The notes beneath the pieces are model-generated. The model was not told where the DNA came from, ran no database searches, and was given only the letters and a program-made list of their open reading frames with translations. A program made the position numbers and the translations under genes. This document shows, in pieces, positions 1-5,944 of a DNA stretch of 12,381 nucleotides. The first letter of the stretch is position 1; every line of letters begins with the position of its first letter. The DNA is taken from NCBI GenBank assembly GCA_035486285.1, contig DATHNF010000067.1:1-12381 (forward strand), given 5' to 3'. Source of the stretch: DATHNF01 sp035486285. GTDB lineage: Bacteria; Patescibacteriota; Saccharimonadia; Saccharimonadales; UBA4665.

Positions 1-1642
1 AGCGGCCGCGTAGCTGGTTATCGATGCGGCGTGATTCGTGGCGCTCAGAGCCGAGCACGAATAAGCCGCCTATCTCTTTAACGCCCTCGCCAAGAACGAT
101 GTCAGTACCGCGTCCGGCAATGTTAGTTGCCAGCGTAACAGCGCCCTGCTCACCTGCCTGGGCGACAATCTTGGCTTCGCGTTCGTTGTTCTTGGCGTTC
201 AGTACCTGGTGCGGTACGCCGGCCTTGTCCAGCATAGCGCCAAGGGCTTCGTTCTTCTCGATGGAGACCGTGCCGATAAGAACTGGCTGGCCTTTGGTGT
301 GCAGCGTCTTTACTTCGCGGGCGATAGCTTTGAACTTGCCTTTTTCGGTGCGGTAAATCCGGTCGGTGCGGTCGATACGAGCGATGATGCGGTTGGACGG
401 GATCTCCACGACATCGAGTTTATAAATCTGGTGGAACTCTTCGGCTTCGGTCAGCGCCGTGCCGGTCATGCCGCCCAGCTTGTCATACAAACGGAAGTAG
501 TTCTGGAAGGAAATGGTCGCCAGCGTCATTGATTCTTGCTGGACTTCGACGCCTTCTTTAGCTTCAATAGCCTGGTGCAGACCTTCGTTATAGCGGCGGC
601 CAGCCAGCAAACGGCCGGTAAACTCGTCGACGATGACAACTTCGCCTTCTTTGGTCACCACGTAATCCTTGTCGCGGGTGAATAAGGCGTGCGCGCGCAT
701 GGCTTGCTGCAAGTGATAAATGGTGCGGATATTTTCGGAGCCGTAGAGATTGTCGATAGCGAGGATCTTCTCGATCTTTTCGACACCGGCGTCGGTTAAG
801 ATGACCGTCTTGCGTTTTTCGTCAGTTTCGAAGTGTTTCTCCTTAACCAATTGTCGGACAACCTTGGAGAATTGGGCGTACGCCGTACCGCTCGTGACGC
901 TGGGAGCGCTAATAATAAGCGGCGTACGGGCCTCATCAACCAGGATGGAATCAACCTCGTCGACGATGGCGTAGTGCAAGTCATGTTGGCGCAGCTGGTC
1001 TTCCTCGCGCACCATGTTGTCGCGCAGGTAGTCAAAACCGTACTCGTTATTAGTGCCGTAGGTAATGTCGGCGGCGTAGGCTTCTTGCCGGGTACAAGGT
1101 TTGAGGTGGCGGAAACGTTCGTCCTCATGGTCAGTATTAGTAAAGCTCGCGTCGTATCGATAAGAGTGGTCGCCCAGGATCACCCCCGTGCTCATACCAA
1201 GGAAATCATAGACCTGCCCCATCCAGCCCGCGTCGCGCTGTGCCAAGTAATCATTGACGGTCACGACGTGGACGCCCTTTTCGGTCAAGGCGTTTAGGTA
1301 GACGGGCGCGGTGGCCACTAGGGTCTTGCCCTCGCCGGTCTTCATTTCGGCGACGTTGCCTTCGTGCAGCACCATGCCGCCAATCAGCTGAACGTCGAAA
1401 TGCCGCTGGCCAAGCGCCCGGGTAGCCGCCTCGCGCACCACCGCGAAAGCGTCGGGCAGAATGGCGTCGAGTGACTCTTTCTTGAGTCGCTTCTTGAGGA
1501 CGTCGGTTTGCTCGCGCAGCTGTCTGTCCGACATTTTTTTGTACGTGTCAGCCCGGTCGTTGACCAGTTTGACACGCTTCCGCAGCCGCTTGACCGTCTT
1601 GGCCTGCGGGTCTCCCAAAATCTTTTTGAAAACAATATTCAT
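1..1642 (-). CDS. secA: SecA preprotein translocase ATPase, N-terminal two thirds (cut by window edge)
   Basis: ATPase motor that binds SecYEG at the membrane and pushes unfolded secretory proteins through it. About 547 residues are visible, running off the low-coordinate edge in frame. The Walker A motif MKTGEGKT is at residues 100-107, DEVD (Walker B) at 228-231 followed by SILVDEARTPLIIS, and the last visible part has IAGRGTDI and ERHESRRIDNQLRGR, the arginine-finger region of the second nucleotide-binding domain. The rest of that domain and the scaffold, wing and C-terminal linker lie outside the window. Compared with E. coli SecA there are about 20 extra residues (roughly 157-186) before EAYAADITYGT, an acidic, aromatic insertion. 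The ATG start at 1642 follows GTGAGG with a short spacer and gives the usual N-terminus (ILGDPQAK). The family is certain. Confidence 0.98.
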   Translation of the reverse strand, partial: MNIVFKKILGDPQAKTVKRLRKRVKLVNDRADTYKKMSDRQLREQTDVLKKRLKKESLDAILPDAFAVVREAATRALGQRHFDVQLIGGMVLHEGNVAEMKTGEGKTLVATAPVYLNALTEKGVHVVTVNDYLAQRDAGWMGQVYDFLGMSTGVILGDHSYRYDASFTNTDHEDERFRHLKPCTRQEAYAADITYGTNNEYGFDYLRDNMVREEDQLRQHDLHYAIVDEVDSILVDEARTPLIISAPSVTSGTAYAQFSKVVRQLVKEKHFETDEKRKTVILTDAGVEKIEKILAIDNLYGSENIRTIYHLQQAMRAHALFTRDKDYVVTKEGEVVIVDEFTGRLLAGRRYNEGLHQAIEAKEGVEVQQESMTLATISFQNYFRLYDKLGGMTGTALTEAEEFHQIYKLDVVEIPSNRIIARIDRTDRIYRTEKGKFKAIAREVKTLHTKGQPVLIGTVSIEKNEALGAMLDKAGVPHQVLNAKNNEREAKIVAQAGEQGAVTLATNIAGRGTDIVLGEGVKEIGGLFVLGSERHESRRIDNQLRGR

Positions 1643-1689
1643 TAAACCTCACGTCCCCCGGCTACGAAATACTCACAAGTAATACTAAG

Positions 1690-1695
1690 ATTATA
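1690..1695 (-). promoter_or_regulatory. Possible -10 box for secA
   Basis: TATAAT on the minus strand, about 47 nt before the secA ATG, leaves room for a 5' leader of about 40 nt containing the GAGG ribosome site. No good -35 hexamer is found 16-18 nt upstream. The box overlaps the arm of an imperfect inverted repeat (ATAAC..GGT / ACCG..TTAT, about 1691-1724) that could instead end the upstream 152-aa gene's transcript. Confidence 0.4.
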
Positions 1696-1737
1696 ACCGG
1701 TTTCGACCCCGAATGCGACCGTTATTTCCCAGAGTGT

Positions 1738-2196
1738 TTAGGCCGCGATCTTGTCGATAGGTGCTTCGACGTGTTTGGCGGCAAGCCGGCCAGCAGTCTC
1801 AGCGGCCATAGTTCTGGCCAGCTCTGGATCATTCAGTGTAACCTCGCTGTATTCACCGTCAGCTGTCCTGTGCGACACGTGAACTGTACCGTCAGCTTCG
1901 TCCGTCGGATCATCATTGTGCCAATCGACGCGCGCCCTAGCGGTAACAAACGAGCCGTCAGCACGGTGTTCATCATCAATACCTATAACACTGTTTTCCT
2001 TCTCGGCACGGCCCCCTAGTTCCCCATAGTGTCTTTCGCTAACCAAAACTCGCGGGCCGTTGATGCCACCCATAGCTTCTAGTGGAGGCTGCTGTCCCCT
2101 GTTGACGAGATCGTGATTCGCGGTACCTTCAACTGCTTGCCGGGCGTTGTCAACGCTTTGCATGAGTTCGTCGTGGCTGGTTAATTTTTCTGACAT
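1738..2196 (-). CDS. Hypothetical acidic 152-aa protein, long member of a tandem paralogue pair
   Basis: I do not recognise this family. The protein is hydrophilic and acidic, with no signal peptide, membrane segment or cysteine. Residues 1-45 look flexible and polar. Residues 52-140 form the part shared with the neighbouring 108-aa protein: SERH near 53, ARARVDW at 86-92 and DPELARTMAAETAG at 123-136. The shared block suggests a small alpha/beta domain with a strand-rich middle and a C-terminal helix. The start is firm: ATG at 2196 is preceded by AAGGAGGA with 6 nt spacing, and a near-consensus promoter lies just upstream. With this promoter and ribosome site it is probably among the better expressed genes here. 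It sits between secA and raiA with its own promoter, so it need not be functionally tied to secretion. Confidence 0.85.
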   Translation of the reverse strand: MSEKLTSHDELMQSVDNARQAVEGTANHDLVNRGQQPPLEAMGGINGPRVLVSERHYGELGGRAEKENSVIGIDDEHRADGSFVTARARVDWHNDDPTDEADGTVHVSHRTADGEYSEVTLNDPELARTMAAETAGRLAAKHVEAPIDKIAA

Positions 2197-2250
2197 CTTA
2201 TTTCCTCCTTTTTGCTGTTTGCATTGTTTATTTTTGATGAGCTTGTATTT

Positions 2251-2279
2251 ATAATAGCAAAAGTTTGATTAATTGTCAA
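2251..2279 (-). promoter_or_regulatory. Near-consensus sigma-70 type promoter of the 152-aa gene
   Basis: The minus strand reads TTGACA (2274-2279), 17 nt, then TATTAT (2251-2256). The expected start of transcription is near 2244, giving a leader of about 48 nt ending in the AAGGAGGA ribosome site at 2203-2210. The -35 lies in an imperfect dyad, TTGATTAATTGTCAA on the plus strand. This is the strongest promoter by sequence in the window. Confidence 0.8.
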
Positions 2280-2434
2280 TGTTCATACATGATGAAAACG
2301 AGTGGAAAGGCAGCAGTGGATTTTGCCGTTTCCATGAAAGTCTTCTTACAGCTGTCTTCGACTCCCAAAGTGATCTTGATTTTTGCCAAAAGCAAGCATA
2401 AAGCCAAGCAAAGTGCAGCGAGACTGGCTAAGGG

Positions 2435-2761
2435 CTACTTGGATGTTTCAGTCGAATATATGGTATGGCTAGCTACAATTTGCCCGGCAACATCAGCGAT
2501 CATCGATTTTGCCAGCCACGGATCTTGAAATGTGTACGTGTCAAAGCCACTCCTTGGATGCTGACAGGTAATGGTGATCTCGACATACTTATTTTCTAAA
2601 GGCACACTACTCGGCCATGAAACTCGTGCTTGCGCCAATACAAGAGAGCCATTGGGAAGTAATGTGCCGCTAAATCCAACTAATGTCGTGATTTCCAGCC
2701 AGCTACCTTCATACACATCACGTTTACTGCAAAGCAGCCAGTTTTTTTGAGCACAAAGCAA
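2435..2761 (-). CDS. Hypothetical 108-aa protein, short diverged paralogue of the 152-aa neighbour
   Basis: Function unknown. By eye it aligns with residues 52-140 of the next gene downstream: CSKRD with SERH, NGSLVLAQARVSW (37-49) with DGSFVTARARVDW, and DPWLAKSMIADVAG (80-93) with DPELARTMAAETAG. It lacks the polar N-terminal 45 residues of its paralogue and has three cysteines that the paralogue lacks. The start is doubtful: this frame opens with TTG at 2761 after an in-frame TGA, without a ribosome site, while an ATG at 2765 lies in another frame and would join only if the run of seven A (2742-2748, minus strand) were six. It follows the stop of the 147-aa gene by about 15 nt, so the two may share a transcript. 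It may be a decaying copy; homology supports that it is or was coding. Confidence 0.65.
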   Translation of the reverse strand: MLCAQKNWLLCSKRDVYEGSWLEITTLVGFSGTLLPNGSLVLAQARVSWPSSVPLENKYVEITITCQHPRSGFDTYTFQDPWLAKSMIADVAGQIVASHTIYSTETSK

Positions 2762-2776
2762 TCATAATTTTGCTAG

Positions 2777-3220
2777 CTACACTGGATGGTGTAGATTATA
2801 AAATTCCCGATCGCCAACACCGCTATCGAACCGTATGGTGATACCGTTGACTGGCAATGTTTGGCGAAGTCCATTAGGATAATCGCTATTAACGACGTCG
2901 ACTTCATCACGTGGAATATGTTCCGCAGCAAGGAAGGAGTCGCGCACAACCTCTTCCGGCACATACACGGTGACGTCGCTATCTCCAGCCATCGTAGCCA
3001 CGCACCGTACTGTCCGCAAGCGGTCAAGGTAGGCACGGCTGCGAAACACCTCGACCGGCTTATAGATTGGGTCAAAGTCCACCAAAGGCCGCACGATTAC
3101 TTTGGCCATAGGGTCCAGTGGGCTATTACGGTCAACGACAGTCTTACCCGCCAGTACAGCACAGGCCTCGTCATGACCCAGCGCCACTACAAAAGTCTCG
3201 TGCACAATTGCCGTTTCCAT
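2777..3220 (-). CDS. Hypothetical 147-aa protein, probably from a leaderless mRNA
   Basis: Family not recognised. The protein is soluble, acidic and without membrane segments. Valine-rich alternation (for example VTVYVPEEVV near residue 85, and a stretch around 35-50) suggests beta strands, and a DSGVGDREFYNL tail ends it. I chose ATG at 3220, giving METAIVHETFVV. A -10 TATAAT ends 7 nt upstream with a fair -35, so transcription would begin at about the A of this ATG. The alternative ATG at 3247 adds nine residues (MCACCIILT) but lies upstream of the predicted transcription start and has no ribosome site. It is separated from raiA by 62 nt and followed within about 15 nt by the 108-aa gene, with which it may be co-transcribed. 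Confidence 0.72.
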   Translation of the reverse strand: METAIVHETFVVALGHDEACAVLAGKTVVDRNSPLDPMAKVIVRPLVDFDPIYKPVEVFRSRAYLDRLRTVRCVATMAGDSDVTVYVPEEVVRDSFLAAEHIPRDEVDVVNSDYPNGLRQTLPVNGITIRFDSGVGDREFYNLHHPV

Positions 3221-3227
3221 AGTCAGG

Positions 3228-3256
3228 ATTATACAACAAGCACACATTTAAAACAA
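3228..3256 (-). promoter_or_regulatory. Promoter directly abutting the 147-aa gene start
   Basis: The minus strand reads TTGTTT (3251-3256), 17 nt, then TATAAT (3228-3233). The -10 ends 7 nt before the ATG at 3220, which places the expected transcription start on or next to the start codon. Confidence 0.55.
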
Positions 3257-3282
3257 GTTGAGAGATGCGTCCGGGAACACTT

Positions 3283-3645
3283 TCAGGCGCTGCGTTGGTG
3301 GAAGCGGGCGAAGAGGTGGCGATGGGTTTTGCCGTTGCCGTGGAGGTCTTTGTACTTCTGGAGTTGTTGCTTGAGTTTGGCTTCGACGATGTCGACGGCG
3401 GCGTACATGTTGAGGGCGCTTTCTTTGACGACGATGGTGCTGTGCGGCAGGTGGAACGTGGCTTCGCAGGTGCAGTGGTTGTGGTTCTTGGTCTTACCTT
3501 CTTTGAGGTGGACTTCGGCGTGGGCGCTCTCCCGATTATGGGGTGAAATGTAACGGTCAAGACCGCCGATCTTCTTGGTGACGTATTTGCGTAAGGAGTC
3601 ATCAACGGTAGCGTGAACGCCTTGTATCTCAAATTTTTGCAACAT
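3283..3645 (-). CDS. raiA: Ribosome hibernation promoting factor, short RaiA/HPF type
   Basis: Binds the 30S decoding site in slow growth and blocks mRNA and tRNA binding, protecting idle ribosomes. The 120-residue protein has the short-form length, with the usual pattern: an N-terminal strand FEIQGVHATVDDSLRKYVTKKIGGLDRY, then a second strand pair AEVHLKEG and CTCEATFHLP, then a helix ALNMYAAVDIVEAKLKQQLQKYKDLH typical of the family. The long-form C-terminal dimerisation domain is absent. ATG at 3645 is preceded by AAGGAGGT, 3 nt away, so the start is firm. In many bacteria this gene directly precedes secA; here three orphan genes lie between. A perfect 12-bp palindrome overlaps its probable -10 box. 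Confidence 0.93.
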   Translation of the reverse strand: MLQKFEIQGVHATVDDSLRKYVTKKIGGLDRYISPHNRESAHAEVHLKEGKTKNHNHCTCEATFHLPHSTIVVKESALNMYAAVDIVEAKLKQQLQKYKDLHGNGKTHRHLFARFHQRSA

Positions 3646-3686
3646 ATGACCTCCTTGATGTTAATTTGCAGCGGATCTTACAAAGC

Positions 3687-3700
3687 TACTAATTAGTATA
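3687..3700 (-). promoter_or_regulatory. Probable raiA -10 region with overlapping perfect palindrome
   Basis: TATACT lies on the minus strand at 3695-3700, about 50 nt before the raiA ATG. It overlaps the perfect 12-bp palindrome TACTAATTAGTA (3687-3698), a candidate operator covering the -10 and start region. There is no recognisable -35; the place where it should be falls in the hairpin at 3719-3739. Confidence 0.35.
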
Positions 3701-3718
3701 CGCCTCGGTCCAAACATC

Positions 3719-3739
3719 ATTCTGAATTTATTTCAGAAT
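3719..3739. repeat. Hairpin related to the REP-like palindrome (diverged copy)
   Basis: Perfect 8-bp arms ATTCTGAA (3719-3726) and TTCAGAAT (3732-3739) around a 5-nt loop. It resembles the CATCCTGAA/TTCAGGATG repeat at 3779 with C-to-T type changes, so it is probably an older copy of the same element. It lies between serS and raiA. Confidence 0.6.
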
Positions 3740-3778
3740 CCCATGTCAATCTGCAAAACTGCCGCCTTCATAAACAGG

Positions 3779-3804
3779 ATCCTGAAACTAGTTCAGGATG
3801 ACGA
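3779..3804. repeat. REP-like intergenic palindrome, copy 1, after serS
   Basis: Arms ATCCTGAA (3779-3786) and TTCAGGAT (3792-3799), loop ACTAG, continuing into GACG. Read on the minus strand it shares about 25 consecutive bases with the copy at 6756-6784. It lies about 11 nt beyond the serS stop codon. It may help end or stabilise the transcript, but no T-run follows, so I call it a repeat and not a terminator. Confidence 0.75.
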
Positions 3805-3809
3805 CGGAG

Positions 3810-5159
3810 TTAGATTTCGGTGCGGCCGCCCATGAACGGCTGCAGCACTTGGGGGACTTTGACATTACCTTCTTTGGTCTGGAAGTTTTCGATAATCGCG
3901 ATTGGCGTTCGGCTGAGGGCGAGAGCGGTGGCGTCATTGGTGTGCACCAACTGAACTTTGCTACCAGCCTGGATAGCGAGTTCGGGCTTGGTACCATCCG
4001 TCTCGGTCGCTGGGATAAACCGACGCACCCGGGTCTGCAAGCGCCGCGCCTGATAATCGGTCATATAATCAGCAGTGTGGGTTTCGCGATATGTTCCCTG
4101 TCCGGGCAGCCAGGCTTCGATATCAATACCGCGGGCATTTGGCTTACCAATATCAGCGGTGCATTTGGTTAATACTTGATATGGAATACCGAGCAGTTGC
4201 ATTAACTTTTCCTGAATAGCCACTAACAAAAGGTGCTCTTGCAAACCGTGATCAGCGTCAGTCAGCGACTCCATCTCCAACTTGTCGAACTGGTGCATGC
4301 GGAACATGCCTTCCATATCTTTGCCATACGTTCCAGCCTCCCGGCGAAAGCTGGTGGCGTAGCCGAGGTAGCGCAATGGTAACTCGTCTTCGGCCAGGAT
4401 CTCATCAGCGTGCATGGAGCCCAAAACGTGCTCAGCACTGCCCTGCAGCCATAGATCCTCAGCTTCGATCTTGTAGCGATCGTCGCGCGGCTCCAGCCGG
4501 TCCATGGCGTCGTAGACTTCAGTACGCAGCATCAGGGGTGGCAGTACTAGCAAAAATGGTTTGTTGCTAACTTGCAGATTGTTTGCTTTGATAACTTCGT
4601 CAAGAAATGCCTGATCAGTCAGCTTGCTCATGACAAACTGGATAATGGCAAACTGCAACTGCACCAAGTCGCCTTTGAGATAGGCGAAGCGTGAACCAGT
4701 AACTTTGGCAGCCCGCTCTTTATCCAACCAGCCCTTGGCTTCGGCAATCTGGGCGTGGTTCTTGGGCTCGAAATCAAATTTCGGCGGCTCGCCAACCGTC
4801 TTGCTGACCATGTTTTGCGCTTCGCTGGTGCCAACTGGCACATCATCCAGGGGCATGTTGGGCACGGTTTTGAGCAGCGTATTAAATTCTTGCTCGATGC
4901 TGGCTAGTTGGTGCTCGAGTTTGGTCAACTTGTCCTTTAGTTCGCGTCCCTGAGCCAGTTGCTCGTCACTCGGCTTCTGGCCTTTGGTTTGACCGCTTAA
5001 ATCATTGCGTTGGCGCCGTAAATCTTCCACTTGCTGCAACAGCTGGCGCCGCTCATCGTCGAAGCCAAGCAATTGCGCGATATCAACATCATAACCCTTC
5101 TGACGGGACTTCTCAGCCACTACCTCGGGATTGTCGCGAATAAACTGGATGTCTAGCAT
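3810..5159 (-). CDS. serS: Seryl-tRNA synthetase
   Basis: Charges tRNA(Ser) with serine in the cytoplasm (class II synthetase). At 449 residues it is slightly longer than most bacterial forms. The N-terminus MLDIQFIRDNPEVV and the charged helical region at about 35-100 form the coiled-coil arm that holds the tRNA long variable arm. GSAEH at 240-244 is the serine-binding TxE-type loop. Motif 2, FRREAGTYGKDMEGMFR, starts at 271, and motif 3, ALALSRTPIAIIENFQ, is at 412-427. The start is fixed by the conserved N-terminus. No Shine-Dalgarno precedes the ATG; TATACT ends 6 nt before it, so the mRNA is probably leaderless. It is followed by the REP-like hairpin. Confidence 0.97.
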   Translation of the reverse strand: MLDIQFIRDNPEVVAEKSRQKGYDVDIAQLLGFDDERRQLLQQVEDLRRQRNDLSGQTKGQKPSDEQLAQGRELKDKLTKLEHQLASIEQEFNTLLKTVPNMPLDDVPVGTSEAQNMVSKTVGEPPKFDFEPKNHAQIAEAKGWLDKERAAKVTGSRFAYLKGDLVQLQFAIIQFVMSKLTDQAFLDEVIKANNLQVSNKPFLLVLPPLMLRTEVYDAMDRLEPRDDRYKIEAEDLWLQGSAEHVLGSMHADEILAEDELPLRYLGYATSFRREAGTYGKDMEGMFRMHQFDKLEMESLTDADHGLQEHLLLVAIQEKLMQLLGIPYQVLTKCTADIGKPNARGIDIEAWLPGQGTYRETHTADYMTDYQARRLQTRVRRFIPATETDGTKPELAIQAGSKVQLVHTNDATALALSRTPIAIIENFQTKEGNVKVPQVLQPFMGGRTEI

Positions 5160-5165
5160 GGCTCA

Positions 5166-5171
5166 AGTATA
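5166..5171 (-). promoter_or_regulatory. -10 box of serS, 6 nt before the ATG
   Basis: TATACT on the minus strand, then TGAGCC, then the serS ATG. The expected transcription start coincides with the start codon. The -35 is poor: TTTTAT at 5189-5194 with a 17-nt spacer. These T residues also form the tail of the upstream hairpin. Confidence 0.5.
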
Positions 5172-5190
5172 AACTACCTGCCGGCATGAT

Positions 5191-5220
5191 AAAACTGCCT
5201 GCGAAAACTAGTTGCGGCAG
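5191..5220 (-). terminator. Possible intrinsic terminator after the 213-aa gene
   Basis: On the minus strand, CTGCCGC (5214-5220) can pair with GCaGGCAG (5195-5202, one bulged A), followed by TTTTAT. It lies about 20 nt after the stop codon of the 213-aa gene and just upstream of the serS -10, so it would separate the two units. The stem is short and imperfect. Confidence 0.4.
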
Positions 5221-5240
5221 ATTATGTTGAAATGATATGT

Positions 5241-5882
5241 CTAGTGAATGGTTTTGGGGCTTACATAAAATGAACGCCCGATCGCTGCGCCTGCGTGCCG
5301 GACTGCGTGACGCATACACCGCAAACGAAAACTGGGCATGGTGGCAGTAAACTCCGCCAGCAAAGCGTCCGCTCGCCAGTCAGTGTGCTGGCGCGACTCA
5401 GCTGCCACATGCATTTGGGCCAGGTCCGGCCGACCATTTTGGGCGGCAGGACGTCCAGGCAGCTCAGCATATGCCACCGCACTGTCGAATAGCCGCCGGG
5501 TTGCTCTCCAGGCAATGGGAATGCTAACGACGCCATCAAGCTCGTGGGTAGTGGCATCCCCTTCTCGGAATACTAACTCCTCAGTTTCAAGATGTTGCTG
5601 ACGACGGTCATGGCCGTACTGTGCCTGTCTAGACAGTTTCGTCACGCCCGCCATTGGGTTATACAAGACTCGGTAGAGGCCCCCTTCCGGCCGTTTCCAG
5701 CTCACATAATATTGCGGGTCCGTATTGCCATTAGGGGCTGGCACGTCTCTAGCCGCACAGTTGAGAGCAAGGGCCTGTAGACCTTCCAAGAGAACAACCT
5801 CCCGCTGGTCAGCCAGCGTAGTAAAGGCTTCTGACGAGCAGATTGGAAGCGGCGCAAACTCTGATGAACGAACTGTAGACAT
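5241..5882 (-). CDS. Hypothetical 213-aa protein
   Basis: I do not recognise this protein. It is soluble with no signal peptide or membrane span, rich in alanine and arginine, with four scattered cysteines (residues about 15, 43, 188) that form no clear metal motif. A central WKRPEGGLYRVLYNPMAGV segment (about 63-81) looks like strands and a turn. The C-terminal third is basic and probably helical. The start at ATG 5882 is supported by AAAGG about 8 nt upstream and by a near-consensus promoter ending some 28 nt before it. It is a single-gene unit: own promoter on one side and a possible terminator on the other. Codon positions look coding and no longer frame competes, but homology is unproven. 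Confidence 0.75.
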   Translation of the reverse strand: MSTVRSSEFAPLPICSSEAFTTLADQREVVLLEGLQALALNCAARDVPAPNGNTDPQYYVSWKRPEGGLYRVLYNPMAGVTKLSRQAQYGHDRRQQHLETEELVFREGDATTHELDGVVSIPIAWRATRRLFDSAVAYAELPGRPAAQNGRPDLAQMHVAAESRQHTDWRADALLAEFTATMPSFRLRCMRHAVRHAGAAIGRSFYVSPKTIH

Positions 5883-5916
5883 AATCTTGCCTTTACCGTC
5901 AATATTCTTTTGTATT

Positions 5917-5944
5917 ATTATACTACGTTTCTGTAGAACGTCAA
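5917..5944 (-). promoter_or_regulatory. Promoter of the 213-aa gene with a dyad in its spacer
   Basis: The minus strand reads TTGACG (5939-5944), 16 nt, then TATAAT (5917-5922). The spacer is almost filled by a near-perfect inverted repeat: on the plus strand ACGTTTCT, GT, AGAACGT (5925-5941, one extra T in the left arm). It is a candidate operator placed so that a bound protein would block RNA polymerase. The -35 overlaps the stop codon of the upstream PD-(D/E)XK gene. Confidence 0.7.

Noticed and set aside
833..1297. 154-aa plus-strand frame inside secA
   Set aside because: Antisense shadow of a certain secA coding region.
2265..2528. 87-aa plus-strand frame downstream of the 108-aa gene
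   Set aside because: No ribosome site, starts with TTG inside a promoter on the other strand, and overlaps the conserved end of the 108-aa paralogue.
2861..3553. 230-aa open frame on the plus strand
   Set aside because: It is antisense to the 147-aa gene and to raiA, has no ribosome site, and its composition (W, R, S rich) is that of a reverse-strand shadow.
3171..3632. 153-aa minus-strand frame overlapping raiA
   Set aside because: Serine/threonine/proline-rich out-of-frame translation of raiA, whose real frame has clear family sequence.
3779..3804. Intrinsic terminator after serS
   Set aside because: No T-run follows the stem and the same sequence recurs elsewhere, so a dispersed repeat is the better description.
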